Shown here in pieces: positions 1 to 10,282 of a DNA stretch of 64,000 nt. The DNA is from Hesseltinella vesiculosa. Lineage: Eukaryota > Mucoromycota > Mucoromycetes > Mucorales > Cunninghamellaceae. The stretch is from NCBI GenBank assembly GCA_002104935.1, contig MCGT01000001.1, positions 1,195,001-1,259,000 of the forward strand. Reading direction: 5' to 3'. The notes beneath the pieces are model-generated. The model had not been told where the DNA came from. It was given only the letters and a program-made list of their open reading frames with translations, and ran no database searches. Made by a program: the position numbers and the translations under genes. Each line of letters opens with the position of its first letter. Position 1 is the stretch's first letter.

Positions 1-26
1 TTTTTTTGTTCTTGCTTCGTATGCAG

Positions 27-1576
27 ACTTTGGACAAAGATACGGTGATATTCATACCAAAGTAGAAGGTACCCGCAAAAAAAAAAAAGAGAGAGAGAGA
101 AATGTGATTAGCGCCACGCTCACTTTATTTTGATTTCCTACCCATGACTAGAGAAACACATCGAGCTGGTCCAAAACTTGGGTGATCAGGTCCTTCTTGA
201 GAGAGGGCACCTCTTGGTTCTTGCAGAATATCTCACCGAGCTGGACTGGTAAGTGTCATCTATTTTTATCTCTGACCTCACTTTTTGTGTGAGTGTAGCA
301 TCCAATCTCTGGCAAAAGCTGCCTTGGACCACCACTACAACCCCCCAACGGTGACTACGGCACGGGGCTTGTCCATCCAATTTGGCCGCCATCCTATCTA
401 TGAATTGGTCTTTGAGAACTATGTTGCCAACTCTGCTTCGTCGATCCCTCCTATTATGGTCCTGACCGGTGCCAATGCCTCGGGCAAGAGCGCCTATATG
501 AAGCAGGTGGGGTTTGAAAAGAGGGGAGAAAGGGCAACAGGGATATATTTAGGCTTTGTCTCTTTTTAGATAGCTTTGATTGTCTACATGGCTCACATTG
601 GAAGGTACTGGGAAAGCAAAAAAAAAAAGGAAAGAGCAAATTGCAATTTGACTCCGTTTCAACCCCTCGCCCCTCTTTTTCCACCTTTTCCCACTTTTGG
701 ATAGCTTTGTGCCCGCCAAGGAAGCCCTTGTTGGTTTGACGGATAAGATCTTCACCTGCACCAGCACTGTGGAATCATCAATGACGGTAAAAAAAAAAAA
801 AAAAAAAAAAAGCCCTGTCGTTGCTGCTTCGAGTCCCGACCCCTTTTTTCTACAGAACACCAGCGCCTTTGCGCATGATGCATTGCAAGTTGCCCAAGCC
901 ATCGAATATGCCACTGACCGAAGCCTGGTTGTGATGGATGAATTTGGAAAGGTAACGAGGCACAAACAAAAAAAAAAAAAATCCGGGTGACCTTGTGCAA
1001 GGGAAACGGGAAACACACAGCCAACCCCCCTGACTTTTTTTTTTCCGGAACCAATTTAGGGAACGATCCCTGAAGATGGAACAAGCTTGCTTGCAGCGTC
1101 GTTGAATTACTTTGCACAAAAACATCCAAACTGCCCCACTGTCATTGCAAGCACCCATTTCCATGGTATAAAAAAAAAAAAGGGTCGGCGGCCCAGGACT
1201 GACCTGACATTTTGCCTTAGACTTACTCGTGGGCAACCTGGTGTGGGACAGCTACCCGTTTGGCCTTTATTGCATGTCTACCAAGTTGAATCAGAAAGGT
1301 ACTGACTTGGAATATCACTACCAAGTACAGCGGGGCCTCGATGATCGATCTTTTGCCTTTACAACCGCAGTCGCAGCTGGGCTCTCGGTCGACGACGTTC
1401 AGCAGGCGGAATCCTACGAACAACGAAGCCGATATGAAACCATGGAACAGGCCATGCTCCATCTGACGTTTTCCAACGACGACGACTTGGCGACCTCTCC
1501 CATTTACCAAGCTTTACTTGCTCCGTTTTCTTATCTTCTTTCCCTTGACGATGAAACGACACCTTCAAAACAATAA
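27..1576 (+). CDS. MSH5: MutS homolog 5 (MSH5), 3' part
   Basis: C-terminal ~339 residues of a MutS-family protein; the gene starts before the window. Visible exons: 27-68, 152-248, 299-506, 570-604, 705-786, 856-951, 1060-1165, 1221-1576; all junctions are GT-AG and keep frame. Seen: Walker A TGANASGKS, followed by the MSH5-like stretch GSFVPAKEALVG, the signature region with DALQVAQAIEYAT, and Walker B LVVMDEFGKGT. The DEFGKGT and FVPA wording fits MSH5 better than MSH2/3/6 (family knowledge). MSH5 normally pairs with MSH4 and stabilises meiotic crossover intermediates; it does not repair mismatches. The last exon is divergent and ends in a low-similarity tail. MSH4 is the main alternative, considered less likely. 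Confidence 0.85.
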
Positions 1577-1971
1577 ATGACGACGGGCACATGCAGCCAG
1601 AATGAAAAAATTGAACAACCAAAACGCATGACTTTCCAAAAGAGAGATGCATCATTTTGGGCTCCGTCGCGCACGTTTTCTCTTTTTTTTTTTTTTTCAT
1701 TCCCACTTTTTTTGTTCTTGTTCTTTTTTTTCCTCTTCTTTAAAAAAAAGGTCTCTACAAAGCCCATTGTATTCTTCCCTTTCCCCTTAAAACCCATCTA
1801 TTTTGTGTCGACACCTTGCCAAATCAACATTTGTTTTGCTCCTTTTTTGTAAAGTAGTGGTGATTTGAAACCCTTTTCTTATTTCCTCTTTTTTTTTCTC
1901 CAGTTTTTATAAAGCTCTCACATCCCTCCATCCTAAACGACAATACCATCCTTTGATTATTCCTCCGGTGT
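1577..1971. promoter_or_regulatory. MSH5-CK1 intergenic spacer with TATA-like site
   Basis: Pyrimidine-rich spacer with several T-homopolymers and no supported gene. A TATAAA hexamer at 1908-1913 lies about 60 nt upstream of the casein kinase start and is a plausible core promoter (inference only). Confidence 0.4.
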
Positions 1972-3455
1972 ATGTCGAGCCATCAACCTACGTCTACCAC
2001 TTCATCCCACAATGTTGTGGGTGTCCATTATCGAGTTGGCAAAAAGATTGGTGAAGGATCCTTTGGCATTATTTACGAAGGTAAGACGATGAGTCAACGG
2101 GAATCTTCCAGCCCTCTCACACTGTACGCTAGGAACCAACCTCCTTAACAATCAACAAGTCGCCATTAAATTCGAACCTCGCAAAAGCGATGCCCCTCAA
2201 CTGCGAGATGAATACCGAACCTACAAAATTATGGCCGGCACCCCCGGCATTCCTAGCGCTTATTACTTTGGCCAAGAAGGGTTGCACAACATCTTAGTCA
2301 TCGATTTATTGGGCCCAAGTCTGGAAGACATGTTTGACATCTGTAGCCGTCGCTTCTCGGTCAAAACCGTCTGTATGCTGGCCAAGCAAATGGTAAAAGG
2401 GGAGGACGAAGGAGACGAAGGGATTGGAATTCACCTCAAACATTCCTTTTTTTCCGTAGATCACTCGAGTGCAAACAATCCATGAAAAGAGTCTGATCTA
2501 CCGTGACATCAAACCTGACAATTTCTTGATTGGCAAGCCCGGCACAAAAATGGCCAACCAGATCTTCATGGTCGACTTTGGCATGGCCAAGCTGTACCGC
2601 GATCCAAAGACAAAACAACACATCCCTTACCGTGAACGCAAATCCCTCTCAGGCACAGCTCGATATATGAGCATCAACACTCATTTAGGCCGAGGTAAGA
2701 AATAGACAATGAAAGGAGTGGGCACACAAAAAGGGGGGATGAGGAGTGCAAGGCCCAGATGATCTCACTTTTCATGCATAGAACAATCTCGTCGTGACGA
2801 CTTGGAAGCCTTGGGTCATGTGTTCATGTACTTTTTACGCGGCTCCCTTCCCTGGCAAGGTCTCAAGGCTGCCACCAACAAACAAAAATATGAAAAGATC
2901 GGTGAAAAGAAGCAAACCACTTCCATCAAGGATTTATGTCTTGGATACCCAGGTAAAAAAAAAAAAACTGCCTCGCCCTTCCCACCACTCATCTTTTTTA
3001 TTAGAGGAATTCGGCATCTATTTGCAATATGTTCGCAAGCTTGGCTTTGATGAAACTCCTGATTATGATTTCTTGCGCGAACTGTTTACCAAGACCCTGA
3101 AGAACACTGGTGAAACGGACGACGGTGTGTATGACTGGTGTCTCTTGAACAATGGCAAAGGATGGGAGGTAAAGCAAATCAGCACAAAACTCCGCGCCTC
3201 ATCCGCTCATCCTTTTCCTTCTAGACCTTACCAAAGCGCAGCCATCGACATCAACACAATACGACCACAAAGAAACTTGTGCACCAATCTTCCCGAGCCC
3301 AACCCTCCAACTCGCCACAAATCCAATTGCAACAACAACAACAAGCTCAACAACAGCAACAGCAACAGCAGCTCTCCCGCGATCAGGATCAGCCGACTCA
3401 TAAATCTTTTTGGTCCAGGTTCAAAACGGCCATCACCTGTGGCATTTGTAGTTAG
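1972..3455 (+). CDS. Casein kinase 1, Yck1/2-type membrane-anchored kinase
   Basis: Six exons (1972-2080, 2133-2392, 2460-2694, 2782-2952, 3005-3168, 3225-3455) give 389 residues. Seen: glycine loop [21 protein letters not shown], catalytic [15 protein letters not shown] in [12 protein letters not shown], and the CK1 hallmarks [16 protein letters not shown] and [14 protein letters not shown]. The C-terminal tail is rich in Gln and ends in CGICS. Yeast Yck1/Yck2 are tethered to the plasma membrane by palmitoylated C-terminal cysteines (family knowledge); the two cysteines here suggest the same anchoring, although they are not a terminal Cys-Cys pair. Role inferred: Ser/Thr phosphorylation of plasma-membrane proteins in nutrient sensing, endocytosis and morphogenesis. 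The start is the first ATG of an open exon after a T-rich leader. Confidence 0.93.
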
Positions 3456-4304
3456 TTGACACAACCGTTTGCCTGTCAAAAAAATGCCCCCCCCCACGTT
3501 TAGAACAACACCCATAGATCGTATCTCTCCTTTTTTTTTTTTTTTCTTCTCACTTTCCGTTTTTTTTTTTACCCATTGCATTCGACCAGGTTGGACTCCT
3601 TTTCCTCCTTTTTTTTCTTTAGCTTGGGCTTGACGATTCCCAATTGTTTTACATACACTTTTTTTTTTGACAATTAAAAACTAATGAACCATTTTATTAA
3701 TAACAAGCACATACAGGCAATGAAGGAGTCACTGGAATGCTCTACCTGTCGTCCTTCGAAAAAGAGGTGTTTGAGGAATGGGACTTCAGGCACGCTTTGA
3801 GCAAGGTTGCATCTCACAACCTCGAGTTTTTTGCATGCAACTTTTTCCAGTTTTATGCATTTTCCATTCTCCGCTCTTCGCATCCCGATCCAGCACAAAA
3901 TGTTCTCATCATCGTCAGAGCGTCAAAGCTTTTCAATGTGTGATTCCTCCCCGGGTTGACTGGGGACCCCATCAGATGAAGTCGTCGTGTGTCTGGTAAA
4001 CCACATCAGATTGAAAAATAAAACGCGGGGATGACTTTTTGTGTGGGGAAAAAAAAAAATCATCCGGGAAATTTCTTCGGAAATTTTTAACGGTTGGCCA
4101 TAGACGTGAAGAAGAAGCATGCCATACCAGATCAAGTTGATTCTTACGCCAGAAAAGTTTCCATTGGCTTGGGTCAAGATCTCATTCTATGATGTAGCAA
4201 AAAAATCTGCCCCTTTGTTTCATCTCTAGCTAGCCAACTTTGACACAAGGGTCTTTGGGGAAGCCATTTTTTTTTTTAATTCTACATTCCAGAGTGGGGA
4301 AGAA
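3456..4304. other. Intergenic, no gene seen
   Basis: Space between the convergent casein kinase and the minus-strand membrane-protein gene. It holds 3' UTR-like T-rich sequence and only short unsupported frames on both strands. I see no RNA gene or repeat. Confidence 0.6.
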
Positions 4305-6579
4305 CTAGGCATGACCATAATTTTGATATTCATTAAACACAAACACAAAGATGATCACACACATAGCCATCAACATGTCCCACTGTCCTGATAAAAATCG
4401 ACCCAACGTTGCTGGAGCAGGGATCTCCAGGGTATCAATAAGATAGGAGTGCACAGCGCCATTCTTCAGAGCCATCACTGCAGCGGTAAATAAGGGATGG
4501 GTAAACTATCCTCATGTCAACCTGGTCACGCTTACGTAAAAAGGTATCTCCAATATGATCCAGCGAGCTCGACGACACATTTACAAACGAGACAGCCGCA
4601 ATGTTTTTCTAATAAACAAATAAGTGCGCAGTTCGTTGTAGGGAAGAACTTACCGAGTGGCGCACGTTGATGGTGGAGGGGGTGATCACTTGTCGCAATT
4701 GCCATCGGCCAGGCAAATCAGAGGGGGTGTCTATTGCTAGTCGATGGGAAGATGAGAACCGGGTACCGAAGAGCTGGTCCATGTGGTGGGCCAACACAGA
4801 CGTATGAGATCGATCCAGTGACACGTCGCGTTTGCGGGCCGAGGGATTTGCGTCGTCGTAGGCTGACTCTGGCGGGAGAACGTCGGCCGCACCACGTTTG
4901 TAAACGTACACAAAGTTGAGCTCCGTCCACACCGCCAACAGGTCACCTTGGTTGTTGACCGACAGCCCGTAAATGTCACCGTCATATACCTTTTGGATGT
5001 TGTACTTGTCCAAATAGTAGAATTCAGGTATCAGGGTGCCCTCATGGTTGCGGTAGAGATGGGGTCGTTGAGCCTCGTTCTGCTGGAGCAAATCAAGTCG
5101 ATCGGTGTAGTCCAGAGTCATGAATTTGTCGCGTGCAATGGGGAACACTACAGACTTGCCTTGAGTGGAGCTGCTGAACGAGGTGCACGTCATTTTCAAA
5201 CGGTCTGGCAACTGTGGGATGTCTAGCACACCGTTGTATTCCATCAATTCGTCATCGCTATAGTATTCTTTCTGCGCAGAGTAAAAAAAAAAAAAAAAAA
5301 AAAAAGGGTGAGCTGATGGGGCTGCTTCAAGGGACACTTGCATTGCTTTCAAAAGTTCGTAAATGCCACATGGGTGCTGGCGTTTCACCTCGAATCTCCG
5401 TCAGTTGCGTCACCATGCTTGCATTGTCGGCCACAGCAATGCTTACATAATAGTATGCTCGAGTCTTATAATAATCCAGGGCGATCACTCTATAGGTATC
5501 TTGTCTACATAGTCACAAACGTAAGGTGCTGTTTCTTTTTTTTTTTTTTTCTACTACTTACATGGGAGAATACAGCTTGGACAAAACGCTGTCATGTCGT
5601 TCTAATTGATCCAGAGGGTCGCGTAATGCTATGGATGATCCCCCCACACACACAAAAAAAAAAAATTATAAGTAAGAGACGCCGATCGTGCCCATACTTA
5701 CGTGGAACAGGGTTTCCCATTTCGCTGGTAGACAGGACCATGTCCTTGGCCAATTCAGAGTGAGGCGGGGCTGTCAGTTTGTCAGGCAATGCTAGGATCC
5801 GATATTGATACATGTCTGGGTCCCTGAATAAATAAAAAATGAGTGCCTTCTTCATGAAATGGATTGGTCTACCTTGAAATTAGCAGTGAAGCATGCTCGA
5901 GGCTAAAGGACTTGATCCAAGTGGTGCCTGGTAACACAAAATCCTTGTATTCAAAGGAAGCAGACTGGAGTGAAGGAAGGTAATAGATGCGAGTGAAATA
6001 TTGTGGTGATTCATCATTGACCGTGTGATATAACAATGCAAACTGGATGAGCGATTGGGTGCTTGGAGCGGTGGAGATTTTGGTAATACAACCACGCAAT
6101 CGATGTTCAAACACGGTCGTCCAAGCAACTACACCATTGAAAAACAAGTGAGTCTTTCCTGTTGTATTGCAGGGAGATGGAAGAAACCTACTTGCTTCAT
6201 TGGATGTGTCATTAACCAGCAGACCTTGCAGAGGCTTTCGTAACAACACGACATTGCCTGGGCGTCAAAGAGATTAAAAACCGTGAGCTTTGGCCACCAA
6301 AGATGAGGCAACAGCATTAGCCTTACCATAGAGACCATACTTCATTTCACCTGTGCCCGATGAAGCCTTTTCTTGTTCAGGCAAACCATAGTACACCAAC
6401 GACTGGAAGACAGTGTCGTCATGGACATTCAGCACCGTGGCATTGGGCGTGGGCTGCACCCAGAGACCATCGTTTGTTTGCACTTTTGCAGGATGAGGGA
6501 ACGGGGCATCTTGTAATAAACTAGCAAGATATATCACGCTTAACCCTGATAAAAACAATATCAAGGCTCGCCATTGCAT
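4305..6579 (-). CDS. Predicted two-span membrane protein, unknown function
   Basis: Not recognised. Nine exons on the minus strand (6579-6327, 6257-6192, 6128-5873, 5823-5702, 5628-5562, 5504-5342, 5271-4654, 4608-4536, 4477-4305) sum to an intact 596-residue frame. Seen: an N-terminal hydrophobic segment (LILFLSGLSVIYLASLL, residues ~6-22) that could be a signal anchor, a long polar middle part with motifs such as DGDIYGLSVNNQGDLLAVW that look like a beta-propeller blade, and a C-terminal membrane span (MLMAMCVIIFVFVF) before a short tail. A lumenal domain held between two membrane anchors is inferred. One intron (5272-5341) is GC-AG. The start ATG is 113 bp from that of the divergent OTUD3-like gene. 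Confidence 0.75.
5272..5341 (-). other. GC-AG intron in the unknown membrane-protein gene
   Basis: Minus-strand intron of 70 nt with donor GCAAGT and acceptor CAG after a long T tract. Using the GC donor keeps phase 0; the GT two bases after the GC would give a stop within a few codons, and the next GT has a very poor donor sequence. Confidence 0.65.
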
Positions 6580-6692
6580 CCTGTCAAGGAAAAAAAAAAA
6601 GAAGAGTCAAAGAAAAAGGGAGAAGAAAAAAGTCTGAAAAGCTCGACTTTGCTCCGCTTGCCCTCTTCCCCCTTCTCTGTTTTTGAGATCGC
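6580..6692. promoter_or_regulatory. Short bidirectional promoter region
   Basis: Only 113 bp separate the start codons of two divergent genes, the unknown membrane protein (minus) and the OTUD3-like enzyme (plus). The segment is A-rich on one side and C/T-rich on the other. Both promoters must overlap here or lie within the opposing 5' UTRs (inference). Confidence 0.5.
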
Positions 6693-8147
6693 ATGTCAAG
6701 GAGCAAAAAACCAGGTATCCCAGCATTCTTCTCCCATTACCATGTAGACATTCATCACTGATTTTTCACTGCTAGAACGGGCAACCAGGCGCCAGCGACG
6801 AGCACAGCAGGTCGGTAAACCTTCTCTTCTCAACATCCTATTCATGTTTTTTTTTTCCTGCTAGAAACAAAAATTCTTCTACCAAGATGACACTCAAGAT
6901 CTAGATAATCAACTCCATCGTCTAGGCCTTGGCACCAAATCGATCGCTGGTGATGGCAATTGCTTGTTCCGGTCGCTTTCCGATCAGCTTCACGGCGACG
7001 ATGGCCACCACCGAACCGTGCGGCAAGACGTCTGCCAGTTCCTGCGCGACAACAAGGAAACCTACCAATATTTCGTGGAAGACGATGGCGACTTTGACGA
7101 TCACGTAACCAACATGGAGGCGGACAGCTGCTTTGGTGGCAACATGGAACTGGCAGCCTTTGCCAAGCTCAAACGCGTCAAGATCAAGGTCTACCAACCA
7201 GGTATGATGTAAGTGGACAGGCAAAAAAAGGCGGGGCAAGAAACTAATTTCTCTTTCACTGGAAGCTATGTCATTGATGGCACTGCAGAACTAGACAATG
7301 ATGAAGGGCAAGATAGCATGGATGACGATGCCGAGATTCCAGTCTTGCATATTGCGTAAATATGCCCCAAGTGACAACGATGGAATCACAAACTGATCAC
7401 CCGCCTTTTTTCCTGCAGCTATCACAGCTGGGAGCATTATAGTTCAGTGCGCAATCTCGATGGCCCAATGACAGGTATGCCTGAAATCAAAGAAAAAGTA
7501 AGCCAACAGCGCATCAAAACGAGAACAATGCTAGTTTCTTACTCGGCTTTTTTTTTTTTTTTTTTTTTTTTTTGGCCACGACCCCCACCTAGTCGTTGGA
7601 CGAGGAAGAAGACCCACAACCCTCAACCGAAACCTCCAAAGAAAAAATGATTCTAAACTCGTGCCCAGGCGCAAACATGGTCAAAGTGCGACGGCTCTTG
7701 CGCAAGTACAAAGGCGACGTGGACAAGGTCATTGATGCACTCTATGAGCAGGAAGTTACCAAAACTACCGACGACAATTGTTCTGTAGATCAAGATACCA
7801 AGCCTGATGACGAACCCAAGGACCATCAGGTACCGGCATCAAAACCCGACGATACCGACACCCTTCCTATAGACGACAGTGAACAAGACAAGCGAGAAAG
7901 CCATGGCACCGCCACTGAAAAAATACCCTCAGCTGCCGAGAATTCCACTTTTCTTCCTCACGACCCGCCAAAAGCTGCGCCCAAACCCAAGAAGCGCATG
8001 TCCAAGCAACAGAAAAAGGAACAGGCAAGGCAGCGGCGCAAGGAACAACGACTTGATCGTAAACGGGAACAAGCCTCACTACAAGCAACTACCTCTGATG
8101 CCACAGCTGACGACTTGACCAGCAATATGAAGCAACTTTACATCTAG
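6693..8147 (+). CDS. OTUD3-like OTU-family deubiquitinase
   Basis: Six exons (6693-6714, 6776-6810, 6865-7208, 7266-7355, 7419-7497, 7593-8147) give 374 residues. Seen: a basic N-terminus (SRSKKPERATRRQRRAQQK), the OTU catalytic block AGDGNCLFRSLSDQL with nucleophile Cys and its Asp, and the C-terminal catalytic His in YHSWEHYSSVR. The spacing follows OTUD3 and similar OTU cysteine proteases, which cleave isopeptide bonds in polyubiquitin. After the OTU domain a short UBA/CUE-like helix set is visible (SCPGANMVKVRRLLRKYKGD), followed by a charged disordered tail rich in Lys, Glu and Asp. The first exon is only 22 nt. The start was chosen because the spliced frame joins directly to the basic N-terminus typical of the family. 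Confidence 0.88.
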
Positions 8148-8399
8148 CCATATTTTACTTTGCCCCATGATCTCAACCTTGTACAGTAAATATTAAACTG
8201 TCCAATTTACAGTACAGCTCCCTCTTTGTGCAGCCCAACGAGCTCCAACCAAGCTGTTGGTGCAAGTTTCGTACCTCTCTCCCCTTAGCCACCACGTATG
8301 AATGGCCTGCAGTTCAGCCCATGGCTATACCTGTCCATGGTCATTGCTCACCATCCTCGTCAGATTTCTTCGTTTATTTTTTGCAGTTGGGAGAACAAA
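8148..8399. other. Spacer downstream of the OTUD3-like gene
   Basis: 252 bp of 3' flank with no supported gene; it leads into a reverse copy of repeat family A. Confidence 0.4.
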
Positions 8400-8670
8400 A
8401 TGCAAGCAACGGTGCGGAAGCTAAATATGGCAATCTTCTTTTTTCTTTCGTTTCGAAAAAAAAAAAAAAACGCTACGCAGCACTTTGAGTGATCGGATTG
8501 ATCTGAAATTTTGCAAAAGTGCGCAATTGCATGAATGATGATGCTGGTGAAAAAATCAGGTCGATTGGTGAAGGTCACCCAGCAAACTTTTTATCAGTTT
8601 CGTTATCACCCATCGTTCCCCCCAGCTAAAAAAATGAAAAAATCGGCCATTTTTGCCAGGGGAACCCCAA
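8400..8670 (-). repeat. Dispersed repeat family A, copy 1
   Basis: Recognised by shared words present in all copies, read in repeat orientation: a GAAAATGGCCGATTTTTTC-like head, TTAGCTGAGG, GAAACTGATCAAAAG, CAATCGACCTGA, CATCATTCATG, TGCAAAATTTCAG, GATCCAATCACTCAAA and GCCATATTCA. This copy runs on the minus strand. No coding potential is conserved between copies. A non-autonomous element of a few hundred bp is likely; its class is unknown. Confidence 0.7.
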
Positions 8671-9530
8671 GGCGCAAAACTCCTCCCCCTTTTTTTTTAT
8701 GCTAGGAGCTTTCTTCCACTTTTTTTTTTTGGCTGTTGCTTCCCCTCTAGTTTTCAGCTCTCTTTTATTTGACTGCGCACTAGAAAGATACCATAACTAT
8801 TTGTTAAACCCTACCTTTACCCTAGTCGCATGTATGATTTGAAAAAAAAAGATGCTTGCTTATCTCAGCTTTTCTTCGTTCGGCATCAGCCAAGCTGCCT
8901 CTATAATCTTTCTCTCACCATGCTCTTCAGTAGCTACCTTCTCATTGCATAAACTACCCTCTGTATTATATACAGCAAGCTGATATTGGATTGTAAAGAC
9001 AAGGAAAGCAAACGAGTGTCTATGGCTCAACTTGGGTCTTCTTGTGTTCACGTGCTTTTTTTTTCTCTTGACAGTGATCACTGCTCATATTGCACTTCAT
9101 GACCCTTGTAATACACCACCCATACCTGCAGGATACTTCCTTTCTTCAGAAAGCTGTGCGTAGATGATGAAAAATGGCTCCGGCTCATCAACCTGATCGG
9201 TTTCTCCTGATTCTGTGTCATCCACCTGGCAGTGATCAATCAGATGCCATCACTGCTTATTCTTCTCACCAAGCTATTCATTCATGCTTTGATTATGTGT
9301 TTAGAATACTTGGGACGATGCACTGGTAACCTCACATGTTCCTATAAAAGAAAAAATAACTCGTCTACTACTCACCTTATTCTTATTTTTCCATTGGCAG
9401 TGATCTATCTGCTAGTACACACTGGCTGGCACCCATCGTATTATTCAGTTGCACTGTACCCAAGTGCGCATCAACTTCCTGTTGGCTAGTTGTTGCACGA
9501 TAGATATTAAGCAAAAAAAAAAAAAAAAAA
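8671..9530. other. Intergenic, no gene seen
   Basis: T-rich non-coding sequence with short frames only. I see no tRNA or recognisable element until the tRNA-bearing repeat begins near 9533. Confidence 0.5.
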
Positions 9531-9532
9531 AA

Positions 9533-10030
9533 CGATTACCCAATCTTATGTCCCCGCTTATTCGGCGACCGTATCGGCCCGAAATGCCGAATTCACGAAA
9601 CATAGGGTCACGTGGTTTTGTAGTCATCAAGGCGCGGTTGGTTAAGTGGTATAATCTTCGCCTGCCACGCGAAGGGCCGGGGTTCGATTCCCCGATCGCG
9701 CATTTCCTTTTTGCCCATGCCAGGTTCTTTGGAGTTTTTTTTTTTAATCTGGCCAAAGGCTATGTGGGGTCCAACTTTGATGCCTGCTGGTCTTCCACAC
9801 TTTTTATTGCTTCCTAGGAAACAGATTGTGGTGTCAAGATGGTCTTTGATGACATGGTCCAGCTTTTTTTTTTTTTTGGACCAGCTGAAGCAAGTGAAGG
9901 AGTTGAATTTATTGATATTTTTGGAAGGTCATGTCGTCGGCGAAAAGAGGGATGGTGCTTCTTGGTGCCAGGCTGCATCAGGTTGGGTATACCAGTGAAT
10001 TCGTTTAGATAAATTATGCGCTGTGATTGC
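9533..10030 (+). repeat. tRNA-Gly-bearing repeat, copy 1
   Basis: About 95 bp upstream and 330 bp downstream of the tRNA gene align with the region around 45830-46330. The upstream part is very similar and includes an ATTCGGC...GCCGAAT-type inverted motif. The downstream part is clearly homologous but diverged by roughly a third by eye. It continues directly into a family A copy at 10040, so the tRNA repeat and family A may be one composite element. Confidence 0.65.
9632..9702 (+). tRNA. tRNA-Gly (anticodon GCC)
   Basis: 71 nt with complete cloverleaf: acceptor GCGCGGT pairs with ATCGCGC (one G-U), anticodon stem TTCGC/GCGAA around loop CTGCCAC (anticodon GCC), T stem CGGGG/CCCCG around TTCGATT, discriminator A, no intron. 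Internal A box TGGTTAAGTGG and B box GGTTCGATTCC are intact and a T run follows as a pol III terminator. The closest match is eukaryotic tRNA-Gly(GCC). Confidence 0.95.
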
Positions 10031-10039
10031 CCGGGGGGT

Positions 10040-10275
10040 CCCTGGTGAAAATGGCCGATTTTTTCATTTTTTTAGCTCGTAGATCGGAGATAAACGAAAG
10101 TGATCAAAAGCTGGCTGACGGTCCTCAATCGACACAGATTTTTCAGGATCATCATCATTCATTGGTTTGGGTATTTTTGCATAATTGCACATTGATCTGA
10201 TCACCCAAAAATCCTGTGCAGTGTTTGCTCTTTTTTTTTTTCACAACGGAAGAGAATGCCATATTCAATTTCCAC
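10040..10275 (+). repeat. Dispersed repeat family A, copy 2
   Basis: Forward copy with GAAAATGGCCGATTTTTTC at its head and GCCATATTCA near its end, directly downstream of the tRNA-bearing repeat and directly upstream of element B copy 1. Confidence 0.7.
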
Positions 10276-10282
10276 GCAGCTG

